From Turicibacter bilis (GTDB lineage Bacteria; Bacillota_I; Bacilli_A; MOL361; Turicibacteraceae): 64,000 nt of DNA. Shown here piece by piece: positions 55,336-63,570 of this stretch. The stretch spans positions 1,155,001 through 1,219,000 of the forward strand of contig NZ_CP071249.1 of the NCBI RefSeq assembly GCF_024499055.1, read 5' to 3'. The notes under the pieces were generated by a model that ran no database searches, was not told the origin of the DNA, and saw nothing but the letters and a program-made list of their open reading frames with translations. Every line of letters starts with the position of its first letter. Positions within the stretch are counted from its first letter, which is position 1. A program made the position numbers and the translations under genes.

Positions 55336-55352
55336 ATTGTAGGAGAGATTTT

Positions 55353-55763
55353 ATGTCAGATCGCGTACTAAAGGTGGTTCTTTATAGTATTGGGAGTACC
55401 TTATTGATTTTAATAATTACCATTCCACTAATTGCGATGTTATGGATTAGTGGGATTCAGTATCATAGTCGTTGGAATATTCTTTTCTTTATCACTATGA
55501 TTACCATCTTTGATTTATTAGCTGAGTATATAGGAAGAATGGCTGTCGATGGGTTTGCCACCCTCTTTTCATGGACAAGTAAAAAAAGATTACTTTTTCG
55601 TTATATCTTAGATTTTTTTATGACGCTACTTATTACTCACTTTGTTGACGAGTACTTCAAGGGAGTCTCTCTCTCAACAGGTGGCGAAATCATCTTTGCG
55701 ATACTTATTCTTCTATTTACTGCCGTCCTCGAAATGAATACAAACGAGGAAAAGGAAGCATAA
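55353..55763 (+). CDS. YrvL-like membrane protein
   Basis: A 136-residue protein with four hydrophobic segments (about 8-30, 42-62, 80-100 and 110-126). The stretch GIQYHSRWNILFFITMITIF and the following EYIGRMA, and THFVDEYFKGVSLS, resemble YrvL of B. subtilis, described as a regulatory membrane protein of the carboxylate-stress/oxdC system. AGGAGAG sets ATG 55353; a longer in-frame start lies inside the GH13 gene and is rejected. It follows a terminator, so readthrough or a promoter inside GH13 must drive it. Confidence 0.65.
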   Translation: MSDRVLKVVLYSIGSTLLILIITIPLIAMLWISGIQYHSRWNILFFITMITIFDLLAEYIGRMAVDGFATLFSWTSKKRLLFRYILDFFMTLLITHFVDEYFKGVSLSTGGEIIFAILILLFTAVLEMNTNEEKEA

Positions 55764-55780
55764 AGTTTCCTTTTTTTTAT
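55748..55780 (+). terminator. Terminator overlapping the YrvL-like gene end
   Basis: AAAAGGAA and TTTCCTTTT pair around the stop codon and are followed by T8. Confidence 0.75.
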
Positions 55781-55887
55781 ATAATAATAATATACCAAAT
55801 AAAGGTGAAACTTGGTAGCGCTTCATTTGAAGTTTGTGTATAATAAAAATAGATAGAAAAAAGTTACCAAAAGGGGAGGAGCCTATT

Positions 55888-56349
55888 ATGTATCAAAACA
55901 TTTTAGTTGCCGTTGATGATAGTGCCAAGTCTAGACTAGCCTTTAAATCTGCTGTTGAAACTGCGGTAGCATTCAATGCAAAATTAACACTTTGTCATAT
56001 TAAAAAGAACACCATTATTTACACACCGATTGATCCATCGGGGATGTTATCAACGACTTACATTTTCAAACAAGATTTCTCAAGCTATATGGATGAGGAA
56101 TTAGAAAAATATAAAGAAGAGGCTCAAAAAGCAGGAATCAAAGAGGTTGAAATCGTCCAAACATACAGTTCATCACCAGGGCTTGCGATTGCTGAAGTGA
56201 TCGCTCCAGGTTATGAAGCTGATTTAATCGTTTGTGGAGCAAGTAACAAATCAGGCTTTGACCGATTCTTACTCGGAAGCGTCTCACTTGATATCGTAAA
56301 ACACGCAAAATGCGACGTCAACGTCATCCGCAACGGCGGAAAAAAATAA
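55888..56349 (+). CDS. Universal stress protein UspA family
   Basis: A 153-residue single-domain Usp. It begins YQNILVAVDDSAKSRLAF and ends with the ATP-binding signature VCGASNKSGFDRFLLGSVS followed by LDIVKHAKCDVNVIR, so it should belong to the ATP-binding class. Such proteins accumulate in stress and stationary phase. GGGGAGGA sets ATG 55888. Single-gene unit. Confidence 0.94.
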   Translation: MYQNILVAVDDSAKSRLAFKSAVETAVAFNAKLTLCHIKKNTIIYTPIDPSGMLSTTYIFKQDFSSYMDEELEKYKEEAQKAGIKEVEIVQTYSSSPGLAIAEVIAPGYEADLIVCGASNKSGFDRFLLGSVSLDIVKHAKCDVNVIRNGGKK

Positions 56350-56365
56350 CCTTTAAATCTAGATT

Positions 56366-56393
56366 AGCTGTATCTATAAGATACAGCTTTTTT
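56366..56393 (+). terminator. Terminator of the universal stress protein gene
   Basis: AGCTGTATCT and AGATACAGCT form a perfect 10-bp stem with a 3-nt loop, followed by T6. Confidence 0.9.
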
Positions 56394-56420
56394 CATATTC
56401 AAAATATAAAGTGATAGTTT

Positions 56421-56596
56421 GCCAAAGTATCGAAATAAAAGTGTGGGACATCTAAACGGAATGCGAAGCACATGGGATTAATCGTGCATTGATGCATGAT
56501 TAATAGAACCGGCTCATTTAGCCAGAGCATTCCAATAAAAAGATGGCCCACACCCTTTATATTCTCTTATTAAATGCCTGACGCCTGTGTTCCTTA
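56421..56596 (+). repeat. Structured direct repeat, copy A
   Basis: The copy folds in nested stems: GTGTGGGACATCT with AGATGGCCCACAC (outer), GGAATGC with GCATTCC (middle), ATTAATCGTGCAT with ATGCATGATTAAT (inner), and GGCTCATTTAGCC. Roughly 108 bases of the core are nearly identical to copy B 338 bp downstream. The tail AAATGCCTGA...CTGTG is shared too. It lies in the convergent gap between the universal stress gene and tpiA. No protein is encoded. Confidence 0.85.
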
Positions 56597-56756
56597 GAAC
56601 CATTAACCTATTATTTTATTTTAAAAAATAATTCATAAACATATTGAGCATTTTTTAGTATATCTCTACTCATCCATACATCTTTTCATTACTTAATTTA
56701 TAAAAATAATTATAATCATCAGGAGATTCTTGTACGAGAAAATACCTTTATTCATT

Positions 56757-56962
56757 TTGCAAAAGTATCGAAATAAAAGTGTGGGACATCTAAACGGAAT
56801 GCGAAGCACATGGGATTAATCGTGCATTGATGCATGATTAATAGAACCGGCCCATTTAGCCGGAGCATTCCAATAAAAAGATGGCCCATCATGAAAGATT
56901 TCCGAAGAATATTGGGCCTCCTCCTTTATCTTTTATCATTAAATGCCTGATATCTGTGCTTT
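56757..56962 (+). repeat. Structured direct repeat, copy B
   Basis: Same core as copy A with two substitutions in the small hairpin (CCGGCCCATTTAGCCGG). Its outer stem is shortened (GGGACATCT/AGATGGCCC) and an extra hairpin with GGCCCA and TGGGCC arms lies downstream. Between the copies (about 56597-56756) only AT-rich unique sequence is seen. Confidence 0.85.
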
Positions 56963-56981
56963 TTGGAGTAAAAATATAAAT

Positions 56982-57016
56982 AAAAAAGGTGATTCCTCGA
57001 ATCGAAGAATCACCTT
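56982..57016 (-). terminator. Terminator of tpiA
   Basis: AAGGTGATTC and GAATCACCTT form a 10-bp stem around an 11-nt loop, followed on the minus strand by T6. Confidence 0.88.
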
Positions 57017-57024
57017 GATAATCA

Positions 57025-57777
57025 TTATCCTTGATAATTAACTAATGATAAGAATGATTTTGGATCTAGTGAAGCTCCACCAACTAATGCTCCGTCAATA
57101 TGTTCTTGAGCCATTAACTCCTTAATATTTGACGGATTAACTGAACCTCCGTATTGAATACGGACCGCCTCAGCAACTTCACGTCCATACGCACGTTCAA
57201 TTACACTACGAATATATCCAATCGTTTCATTCGCTTGCTCAGCTGTTGCTGTACGTCCCGTTCCAATTGCCCAAATTGGTTCATAGGCAATTACAACTCG
57301 TTTCACTTGTTCAACTGTTAATCCTTCTAATGCTGCAACTGTTTGAGTATCCACAACAGCATTTGTTGCTCCAGTTTCACGTTGTTCTAATGATTCACCG
57401 ACACAAATAATTGGTGTTAATCCATTTTCAAATGCAGCGTGAACTTTTTTATTCACTGTTTCATCTGTCTCGTTAAACATTTCACGACGCTCACTGTGTC
57501 CTAATACGACGTAAGAAACGCCGATTGATGTTAGCATTTCAGGTGCCACTTCTCCTGTGTAAGCCCCAGCTGATTTAAAGTGCATATTTTGTGCCCCTAC
57601 ACGTAAAAAAGCCCCTTGACGTTTGACTAAACAGCGTAAGTAAGGAAATGGTGCACAAACTACTGATTCAACCACATCTGTTGAAGCAACATGATCTTTA
57701 ACAGCATAAATAAATTGTAAAGCCTCATCACGCGTTTTATTCATTTTCCAGTTTCCTGCAATAATTGGTTTTCTCAT
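57025..57777 (-). CDS. tpiA: Triosephosphate isomerase
   Basis: Interconverts dihydroxyacetone phosphate and glyceraldehyde 3-phosphate. The 250-residue protein has AGNWKMNKT with the catalytic Lys, [11 protein letters not shown] with His, [16 protein letters not shown] with the catalytic Glu and loop 6, and [20 protein letters not shown] precedes the ATG. Encoded 23 nt behind the TagO-like gene, an unusual partner, away from gap and pgk. Confidence 0.98.
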   Translation of the reverse strand: MRKPIIAGNWKMNKTRDEALQFIYAVKDHVASTDVVESVVCAPFPYLRCLVKRQGAFLRVGAQNMHFKSAGAYTGEVAPEMLTSIGVSYVVLGHSERREMFNETDETVNKKVHAAFENGLTPIICVGESLEQRETGATNAVVDTQTVAALEGLTVEQVKRVVIAYEPIWAIGTGRTATAEQANETIGYIRSVIERAYGREVAEAVRIQYGGSVNPSNIKELMAQEHIDGALVGGASLDPKSFLSLVNYQG

Positions 57778-57800
57778 TTCTCACACCTCATAATCTGTTC

Positions 57801-58907
57801 TTATTTTTCTGATATTTCCCCCATTGAAATATCATCTTCTTTTTGTTCTTGAACTTGTTCTTTCTTACCTTTTTTGGGTTTTGTTCGGAATAATCCTGTT
57901 GTATTAAATACAAGCTCGACTACTAGTATCGCAATCACTAACATCACTAATCCATAGAACTTCGATGACATGGTATATAGGATAGCAGTGAATGAGAACA
58001 ATGCTGCGATTCCATATAAAACAAGTACGCTTTTCACATGCCCTAAATTACGATCTAATAATTGATGATGAACATGGCCACGATCAGGTTTAAAAGGGGA
58101 TTGCCCATTTAGTATACGACGAATGATAGCCCAAATTGTATCGAAGATTGGAACAGATAGCATAACAATTGGGATAATAAATGAAACAAAAGCCGCATTC
58201 TTATACCCTAAAAGGGATAAAACAGATACAGAGAAGCCTAAAAATAGCGATCCTGTATCTCCCATAAAAATTTTTGCTGGATGAAAGTTATGAATTAAAA
58301 ATCCTAATGTTGAACCGAGTAATAAACAAGACATCATTGCCACAAAGGCTTCTCCTTGATAAGCAGCTAAAATAGCCATTGTTCCAAATGAAATAGCTGA
58401 TATTCCTGAAGATAAACCATCTAAACCGTCAATTAAATTAATAGAATTTGTAATCCCAACAATCCAGATGACCGTTACAATTCCACCTATCCACCCTAAA
58501 TCAATTACAGGTAAAAACGGTAAATAAATCTTATCTATCATGAAATTTCCATACAAAACCATAATCAAAGCTGCAACTAACTGAACGAGAGCCTTTGGTT
58601 TAGCAGGTAATTCAAACATATCATCAAGCATCCCAGTAGCAACAATGAGAAAAGAAGCAATAAAATAAGCATCAATAAACGCTATTTCATCTTGATCAAT
58701 CGCATATCCTTTCACTTTAAAAATCATGTAACCTAATAGAAAAGCAACATAAATCGCCAGTCCACCCATTCTAGGGATGATACGACTATGAACTTTACGT
58801 TTATTGGGTTGATCAACTGCATTGGTGAAATAAGCCAATTTCATCACATAAGGCGTAATTAAACACGCTATTATGAAGCATAAACTTATAATTAATAAGT
58901 AAATCAT
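57801..58907 (-). CDS. Undecaprenyl-phosphate GlcNAc-1-phosphate transferase (TagO/WecA type)
   Basis: A 368-residue membrane enzyme of the MraY/WecA family that starts wall polymer synthesis by linking GlcNAc-1-phosphate to the lipid carrier. It has about ten membrane segments and the family loops: DQPNKRKVHSRIIPRMGG, GMLDDMFELPAKPK, TNSINLIDGLDGLSSGISA, AKIFMGDTGSLFLGF and DRGHVHHQLLDR. The HVHH motif marks the GlcNAc-type branch rather than MraY. The C-terminal 30 residues are charged and probably cytoplasmic. AGGTG precedes the ATG. Operon with tpiA. Confidence 0.93.
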   Translation of the reverse strand: MIYLLIISLCFIIACLITPYVMKLAYFTNAVDQPNKRKVHSRIIPRMGGLAIYVAFLLGYMIFKVKGYAIDQDEIAFIDAYFIASFLIVATGMLDDMFELPAKPKALVQLVAALIMVLYGNFMIDKIYLPFLPVIDLGWIGGIVTVIWIVGITNSINLIDGLDGLSSGISAISFGTMAILAAYQGEAFVAMMSCLLLGSTLGFLIHNFHPAKIFMGDTGSLFLGFSVSVLSLLGYKNAAFVSFIIPIVMLSVPIFDTIWAIIRRILNGQSPFKPDRGHVHHQLLDRNLGHVKSVLVLYGIAALFSFTAILYTMSSKFYGLVMLVIAILVVELVFNTTGLFRTKPKKGKKEQVQEQKEDDISMGEISEK

Positions 58908-59033
58908 GATAGCACCTCAGGGTTAAATTTTATGTTATTATATCACATCTCAGTAGTTAACAGAAGTCTATAGTCAAAATCCCATCAGTTTCTCACGATT
59001 TTCCACCATATTTCTAATTTTTTAAATATAGGA

Positions 59034-60959
59034 TTATCCCACCTTCCATCCTTCAATATGAGCCAATTCATCCATTACTTCCATAAACTCTTCCATAAAA
59101 ATACTTAAAATGTCCTCATGTGCTTCATCTTCTTTTAAAGCTGTTTCTAATTCACGACTATATTCATACAACTCATCAGCCCCTAATTGACCTGCTAGTC
59201 CTTTAATGGTATGGACCGTACGAATAGCTTCATCCATATTCGACTCAATTAATTGTGGTAATTGCTCAACTACCATATAGAAATGCTTTCTAAAATTATG
59301 CGCAATACGTAGATATAAACGTGTATTTCCAGCAATACGTTCAAGTGCATAAGCAATGTTTAACATCGAACTTAGTTCAATTAATTGTTCAGCCTTGATT
59401 GGCTTCACTTCTAATGGTTTACAATTCAAGATGCGATACACACCATTGGATAACGTGTAATGATCCACTGGCTTTGGAACATACGCATCAACGCCATGAC
59501 GTAAAATAAAATCTAGCTCTAAACATTGACTAACGCCCGTTAGTAAAATAACTTTAGCATCAGTATTAATTAACTTAATCGCCTTAAAGACATCCACACC
59601 GCTCATACCTGGCATAATGACATCTAGTAAAATACAATCATATTGACTAAATGTCTTAGCATAGTGCTTAATCGCACGCTTCGGATCTGAGAAAGCTGTG
59701 ACACTATACCCAAAGCTTTCAAGTAAAGCCTCCGTAATCTCTAAGTTTGATAACTCATCATCGATAACCATGATTTTTCCAACACCACGTGGCACGGATT
59801 CTTCATTAACAAACTCTTCAATTCCATGATTAATTGGCAAATATAGCGTAAACGTCGTTCCCTTTCCAACAACAGAGTCAAGCTCAATAGCTCCGTTATG
59901 ATTACGTAGTGTTTCAACGACACTTGCTAGACCCATTCCCGTTCCTTTGCCTACATCTTTTGTTGTAAAGAATGGCTTAAAAATCTTAGACATTAAGCTA
60001 GCATCAATCCCACAGCCTGTATCTCTAATTTTTAAAATAGCGTAGTCATTGGGCGTAATATTCGTATTTAATAAATTACCAGGAATCTCTTCTAGTTGAT
60101 CGTGAGTCAACGTTAATTCAATGCAACCTTGGCCTTTAATAGCATCCCGTGCATTAATACATAAATTTAAAATTGCATTATTTAATTGAGATTCATCACC
60201 TAATACATAATATTCATCTGGCTCAATATTTAGTTCAATCTTAATTCGACGATCGATTGTATGTTTTAACATATTGACCGTATCTTTAACAATCTGTACT
60301 AAATCAAGATTCATACGTTTATTTTCCGGTTTATGTGAAAAGGCTAATAATTGGCGGGTTAACTCTGTCGAATGACGGACTGAACGTTCTATCCCATCCA
60401 TATAACGCAACAGTGTTTCATCCTCTGTCATTGTTTTCATTAATGCCACATAACCTAAAATTCCATTTAATTGATTATTAAAATCATGACTAACTCCACT
60501 TGTCAACTGCCCTAATGCTTGTAACTTTTGAAGTTGTCCATCAATCAAATCATGTTTTTTCTTAAATGATAAATCGAGTAATAGTCCTCGAACACGTACC
60601 TCACCTTTATTATCAATTACTTTCTCACATTTTAGCACGAGTGTTTCCCAAGGTTTATGTTTATGACGAATTAATAAATCTTGAGTTAACTCAGTATCCG
60701 GACTCAATAAAAAAGTATCAATGATTTCATTTATGGATTCATTATTAAATAAACTCTGTGAATTTTGAGTTTCTGAATCAAATTCTAATAACTGCTCAAT
60801 CATATCACTCACGTACCAAATACATTCACTGACCCGATATTCAAAGAATCCGTAAGCTAAATGAAGTAATTGTAAATACCAATTGCTCGATCCAATTTCT
60901 ACTTCTAATTGAGAATTAAATTCTAACCTATCAATCTCCACCACTCTCATATGTTCCAT
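59034..60959 (-). CDS. Hybrid sensor histidine kinase with receiver and Hpt domains
   Basis: A 641-residue phosphorelay protein. Residues 1-140 form a PAS-like sensor region without membrane segments. The HisKA domain has SGVSHDFNNQLNGILGY (His158), the ATPase domain NAILNLCINARDAI and GKGTGMGLASVVETL. A receiver domain (about 395-510) has MVIDDELSN and CILLDVIMPGMSG (Asp446), and a C-terminal Hpt domain TVHTIKGLAGQLGA (His583). A complete His-Asp-His relay is thus in one cytosolic chain, rare in Firmicutes. No separate output regulator lies next to it, so its partner is elsewhere. The start lacks a good ribosome binding site. Confidence 0.92.
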   Translation of the reverse strand: MEHMRVVEIDRLEFNSQLEVEIGSSNWYLQLLHLAYGFFEYRVSECIWYVSDMIEQLLEFDSETQNSQSLFNNESINEIIDTFLLSPDTELTQDLLIRHKHKPWETLVLKCEKVIDNKGEVRVRGLLLDLSFKKKHDLIDGQLQKLQALGQLTSGVSHDFNNQLNGILGYVALMKTMTEDETLLRYMDGIERSVRHSTELTRQLLAFSHKPENKRMNLDLVQIVKDTVNMLKHTIDRRIKIELNIEPDEYYVLGDESQLNNAILNLCINARDAIKGQGCIELTLTHDQLEEIPGNLLNTNITPNDYAILKIRDTGCGIDASLMSKIFKPFFTTKDVGKGTGMGLASVVETLRNHNGAIELDSVVGKGTTFTLYLPINHGIEEFVNEESVPRGVGKIMVIDDELSNLEITEALLESFGYSVTAFSDPKRAIKHYAKTFSQYDCILLDVIMPGMSGVDVFKAIKLINTDAKVILLTGVSQCLELDFILRHGVDAYVPKPVDHYTLSNGVYRILNCKPLEVKPIKAEQLIELSSMLNIAYALERIAGNTRLYLRIAHNFRKHFYMVVEQLPQLIESNMDEAIRTVHTIKGLAGQLGADELYEYSRELETALKEDEAHEDILSIFMEEFMEVMDELAHIEGWKVG

Positions 60960-61349
60960 TCTGTTCTACAACAGATACCCCACTTTCTCTTAAATCTGTT
61001 CATCAATATAAATATCCCCTAAATTAGGAAATTTTATACCACATTTACAATTACCTTATTTTACTATATTCAATCCTATTATATGTTTTTTAGTCCTAAC
61101 ATTCAATCCCTTCTGTGTAAACGCTAGATAAATTAACCATTTTGTTCATATTGCTAATGTCCGACTTTCACCTAAATGCATATACTAGAATATATAAGAA
61201 ACAGTAACCTTTGCACACCGCAAAAAATTTTACTGCTTCTAGCGTCAGTCTGCGTTAAAGACATTTTATGATTTTAAGCCTGATACAGTAAATGTATGCT
61301 ATTAATTTTTTCTATTATAGACATTAGTAGTTTATATAAGGAGGACACT
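60960..61349. other. Intergenic region with no recognised gene
   Basis: About 390 AT-rich bases between divergent genes. It must hold the promoters of the hybrid kinase and of the gene at 61350. The short inverted motif GCGTCAGTCTGCG near 61240 may be incidental. Nothing else was seen. Confidence 0.4.
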
Positions 61350-62138
61350 ATGAAAAAAAAACAACTCTCCACTCATAGACAGTCCCAGTCACCTAAACGA
61401 AAATCACGTCAAACGGAATCCTCTGAAGAACTAATGCATAACTTCATTGGACTCTTAACAGAAAAAGTCGATCAAATGCAATCGATGATTGGTGATATTC
61501 CTCTATCCCCTTCTATTCATCCTGGCAATGACACCTTAAACCCTTCCAACTCGACTGAAAAAAAAACAGAACCACCTCTAAATGAGTACAATCCTCTTCC
61601 CGATGACTTCGATCCCGATGAGCTTAGATTTCAAGAAGTCCCAGGATCAGCAACAACCATGGATGGAACATCCGACACCTCCGGACGTCTTCTAAATACG
61701 CTCCCCATCCAAAATAGTAGCGCTGCAAATAGTGGCCAAAGTGCGGCTGCTATAGCTCATCGAACTGCTTTTGACTATGCTCCTCAACAAACCACAACTT
61801 ATTGTTATGGATTCACTAACTCTGAATTCTTCGCCTTTATCGGAAGTTTAGATCCAGTTGAATATATTTTAGTTATTACTGTCATTGCCATTATTATCGG
61901 TGTTGAACTTAATGTATTTGAACGACAAATTGTCGGTGGTGCTTTAGTTGATATTGGAGTCACCCTTGGAAATATGATAGAACAAGAACTCTTCCAAACT
62001 GCAAGACAAAATGAGGCTGCAAGTCGACAACGAAATGAAGCCGAACAAACGGACTTTGACAATCTCTATAACGATATTGATGTATTACAAGCTGAAATTG
62101 ATGCCATTAAACAACAATTAGGAATGAATCAAACTTAA
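61350..62138 (+). CDS. Unknown one-membrane-segment protein with disordered N-terminus
   Basis: Not recognised by name. The 262-residue protein has a basic start (MKKKQLSTHRQSQSPKRKSR), a long Ser/Pro/Thr/Asn-rich disordered region (about 25-160), a hydrophobic core (about 165-200: FFAFIGSLDPVEYILVITVI, IIIGVELNVFERQIVGGAL) and a C-terminal coiled coil (NEAASRQRNEAEQTDFDNLY onward). The core motif GSLDP-E-x2-L resembles small clostridial proteins of unknown function. It may be a surface or spore-associated anchor. AAGGAGG sets ATG 61350. Confidence 0.75.
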   Translation: MKKKQLSTHRQSQSPKRKSRQTESSEELMHNFIGLLTEKVDQMQSMIGDIPLSPSIHPGNDTLNPSNSTEKKTEPPLNEYNPLPDDFDPDELRFQEVPGSATTMDGTSDTSGRLLNTLPIQNSSAANSGQSAAAIAHRTAFDYAPQQTTTYCYGFTNSEFFAFIGSLDPVEYILVITVIAIIIGVELNVFERQIVGGALVDIGVTLGNMIEQELFQTARQNEAASRQRNEAEQTDFDNLYNDIDVLQAEIDAIKQQLGMNQT

Positions 62139-62175
62139 AAGGACGTTCATCATTAAAAAAGTGACGTCCTTTTTT
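62139..62175 (+). terminator. Intrinsic terminator
   Basis: AAAAGGACGT and ACGTCCTTTTTT pair around a 17-nt loop just past the 61350 gene. Confidence 0.82.
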
Positions 62176-62218
62176 AGTTATTCTAAACAAAAATATTGAC
62201 TATACGGTTACCAGATAG

Positions 62219-62232
62219 TTTAGTATACTAAA
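62219..62232 (+). promoter_or_regulatory. 14-bp palindrome upstream of the second MATE gene
   Basis: TTTAGTATACTAAA is a perfect palindrome, about 30 nt before the start codon and downstream of a TTGACT -35-like box. A MarR- or TetR-type repressor site is plausible, but no such regulator lies in the window. Confidence 0.4.
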
Positions 62233-62253
62233 AAGAAACTTATATAGAAAGGT

Positions 62254-63570
62254 ATGAGAGAAATGATGAAGAAATTTTTAAGTTATGCAATTCCCTCGGC
62301 TTTAGCCATGTTTATTTCATCTTTATATACAGTCATTGACGGTATTTTTGTAGGACAAGGAGTCGGAGATCTTGCATTAGCAGCCGTCAATGTTGTAATC
62401 CCCCTAACCATTATGTTATTTGGTATGGCAACCATGTTCGCCGTCGGAGGAGGAGCACTTATTTCTAAAAACTTTGGAAGTGGTAATATCCAAAATGCCA
62501 ACGTAATGTTCCGCCAAGTTTTTAAATTTTTATTAATTCTTAGCCTTTTCATTAGCATCATCTGCTTCCTCTTTACAGGACCTATTGTTAAAGGATTAGG
62601 AGCAACCCCTGATTTATATGAAAGTGCTAAAATTTATTTAAGATTCTATTCAATCTTTTGCATTCCTAATATTATTGGAATTGCCCTTAATAGCTTTATC
62701 CGAAACGATGGTAACCCTAAGTTAGCCATGATTGCGACAATTTCAGGAGCAATCACAAATATCGTACTCGACTATCTCTTCATCTTCCCGCTACAGCTTG
62801 GCTTATTTGGAGCAGCACTAGCAACTGGTCTTGGACAATTAGCGACAGTCTCAATTCTTTTAATTCACTTTATTCGTCGCCAAGGACAACTTCGATTCGG
62901 AAATGTTAAATTAGACTTTAAAATCATCAAAGAATTTTCAAATATTGGATTTCCATCCTTCTTTGCTGAAGCTGCTTTCTCAGTCATTATTTACTTAACC
63001 AATCTTGCCTTAATCACAACCGTTGGAGAAGCAGGAATTACGACTTACAGTATTATCAACTATTTAACAACACCAATTTATCTACTCCTACTTGGATTAG
63101 CCTTTGGGGCACAACCATTAATCAGCTATCATTTCGGTGCAAAAGAACAAGAACCGATGATGAAATATTATCGTCTGACCAATATCACAAACTATCTCAT
63201 CAACGTAGTATTTATCTCTATTTGTTTGTTCTTCGGGCGTCCAATCATTAGTGTCTTCACACAAGATCCAGCCATTATTGATATGGCCTATATCGGTCTA
63301 AATATCGTTAATGCAGCCTTTATTATTGTTGGAGTTAACCTGAATACAACTATTTATTATCAAGCCATTGAGATGACAAAATACTCAAATTTATTATGCG
63401 CTTGCCGATCAATCATTTTCTTACCTATCGTTTTATTCATTCTAACAACGGTAGTTGGGTTACATGGAATTTGGGCTGCACTCTTTATCTCTGAATTATT
63501 AACGATGGTATCCTTCTTAATCTTTACAAAAATGAAGACCATCACTGAAAGAGCTATTCAATGGGCTTAA
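62254..63570 (+). CDS. MATE family efflux transporter
   Basis: A 438-residue, 12-helix transporter of the MATE family. The N-half has YAIPSALAMFISSLYTVIDG and FVGQGVGDLALAAVNVVIP, the C-half NIGFPSFFAEAAFSVIIYL and GLAFGAQPLISYHFGAKEQ. It belongs to the MepA/DinF-like branch, different from the transporter at 14834. The start could be ATG 62254 or the ATGs at 62263/62266; AAAGG at about 62248 suits the later ones better. Exports cationic compounds in relatives. Ends at a strong terminator. Confidence 0.92.
   Translation: MREMMKKFLSYAIPSALAMFISSLYTVIDGIFVGQGVGDLALAAVNVVIPLTIMLFGMATMFAVGGGALISKNFGSGNIQNANVMFRQVFKFLLILSLFISIICFLFTGPIVKGLGATPDLYESAKIYLRFYSIFCIPNIIGIALNSFIRNDGNPKLAMIATISGAITNIVLDYLFIFPLQLGLFGAALATGLGQLATVSILLIHFIRRQGQLRFGNVKLDFKIIKEFSNIGFPSFFAEAAFSVIIYLTNLALITTVGEAGITTYSIINYLTTPIYLLLLGLAFGAQPLISYHFGAKEQEPMMKYYRLTNITNYLINVVFISICLFFGRPIISVFTQDPAIIDMAYIGLNIVNAAFIIVGVNLNTTIYYQAIEMTKYSNLLCACRSIIFLPIVLFILTTVVGLHGIWAALFISELLTMVSFLIFTKMKTITERAIQWA

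Noticed and set aside
55206-55352. Longer start for the YrvL-like protein inside the GH13 gene
   Set aside because: The extra 49 codons overlap the GH13 coding region and its terminator, while an AGGAGAG-preceded ATG lies at 55353.
56421-56962. Insertion sequence or transposase remnant
   Set aside because: No coding frame, terminal inverted repeats or target duplication are visible; the copies are only about 110-200 bp of structured sequence.
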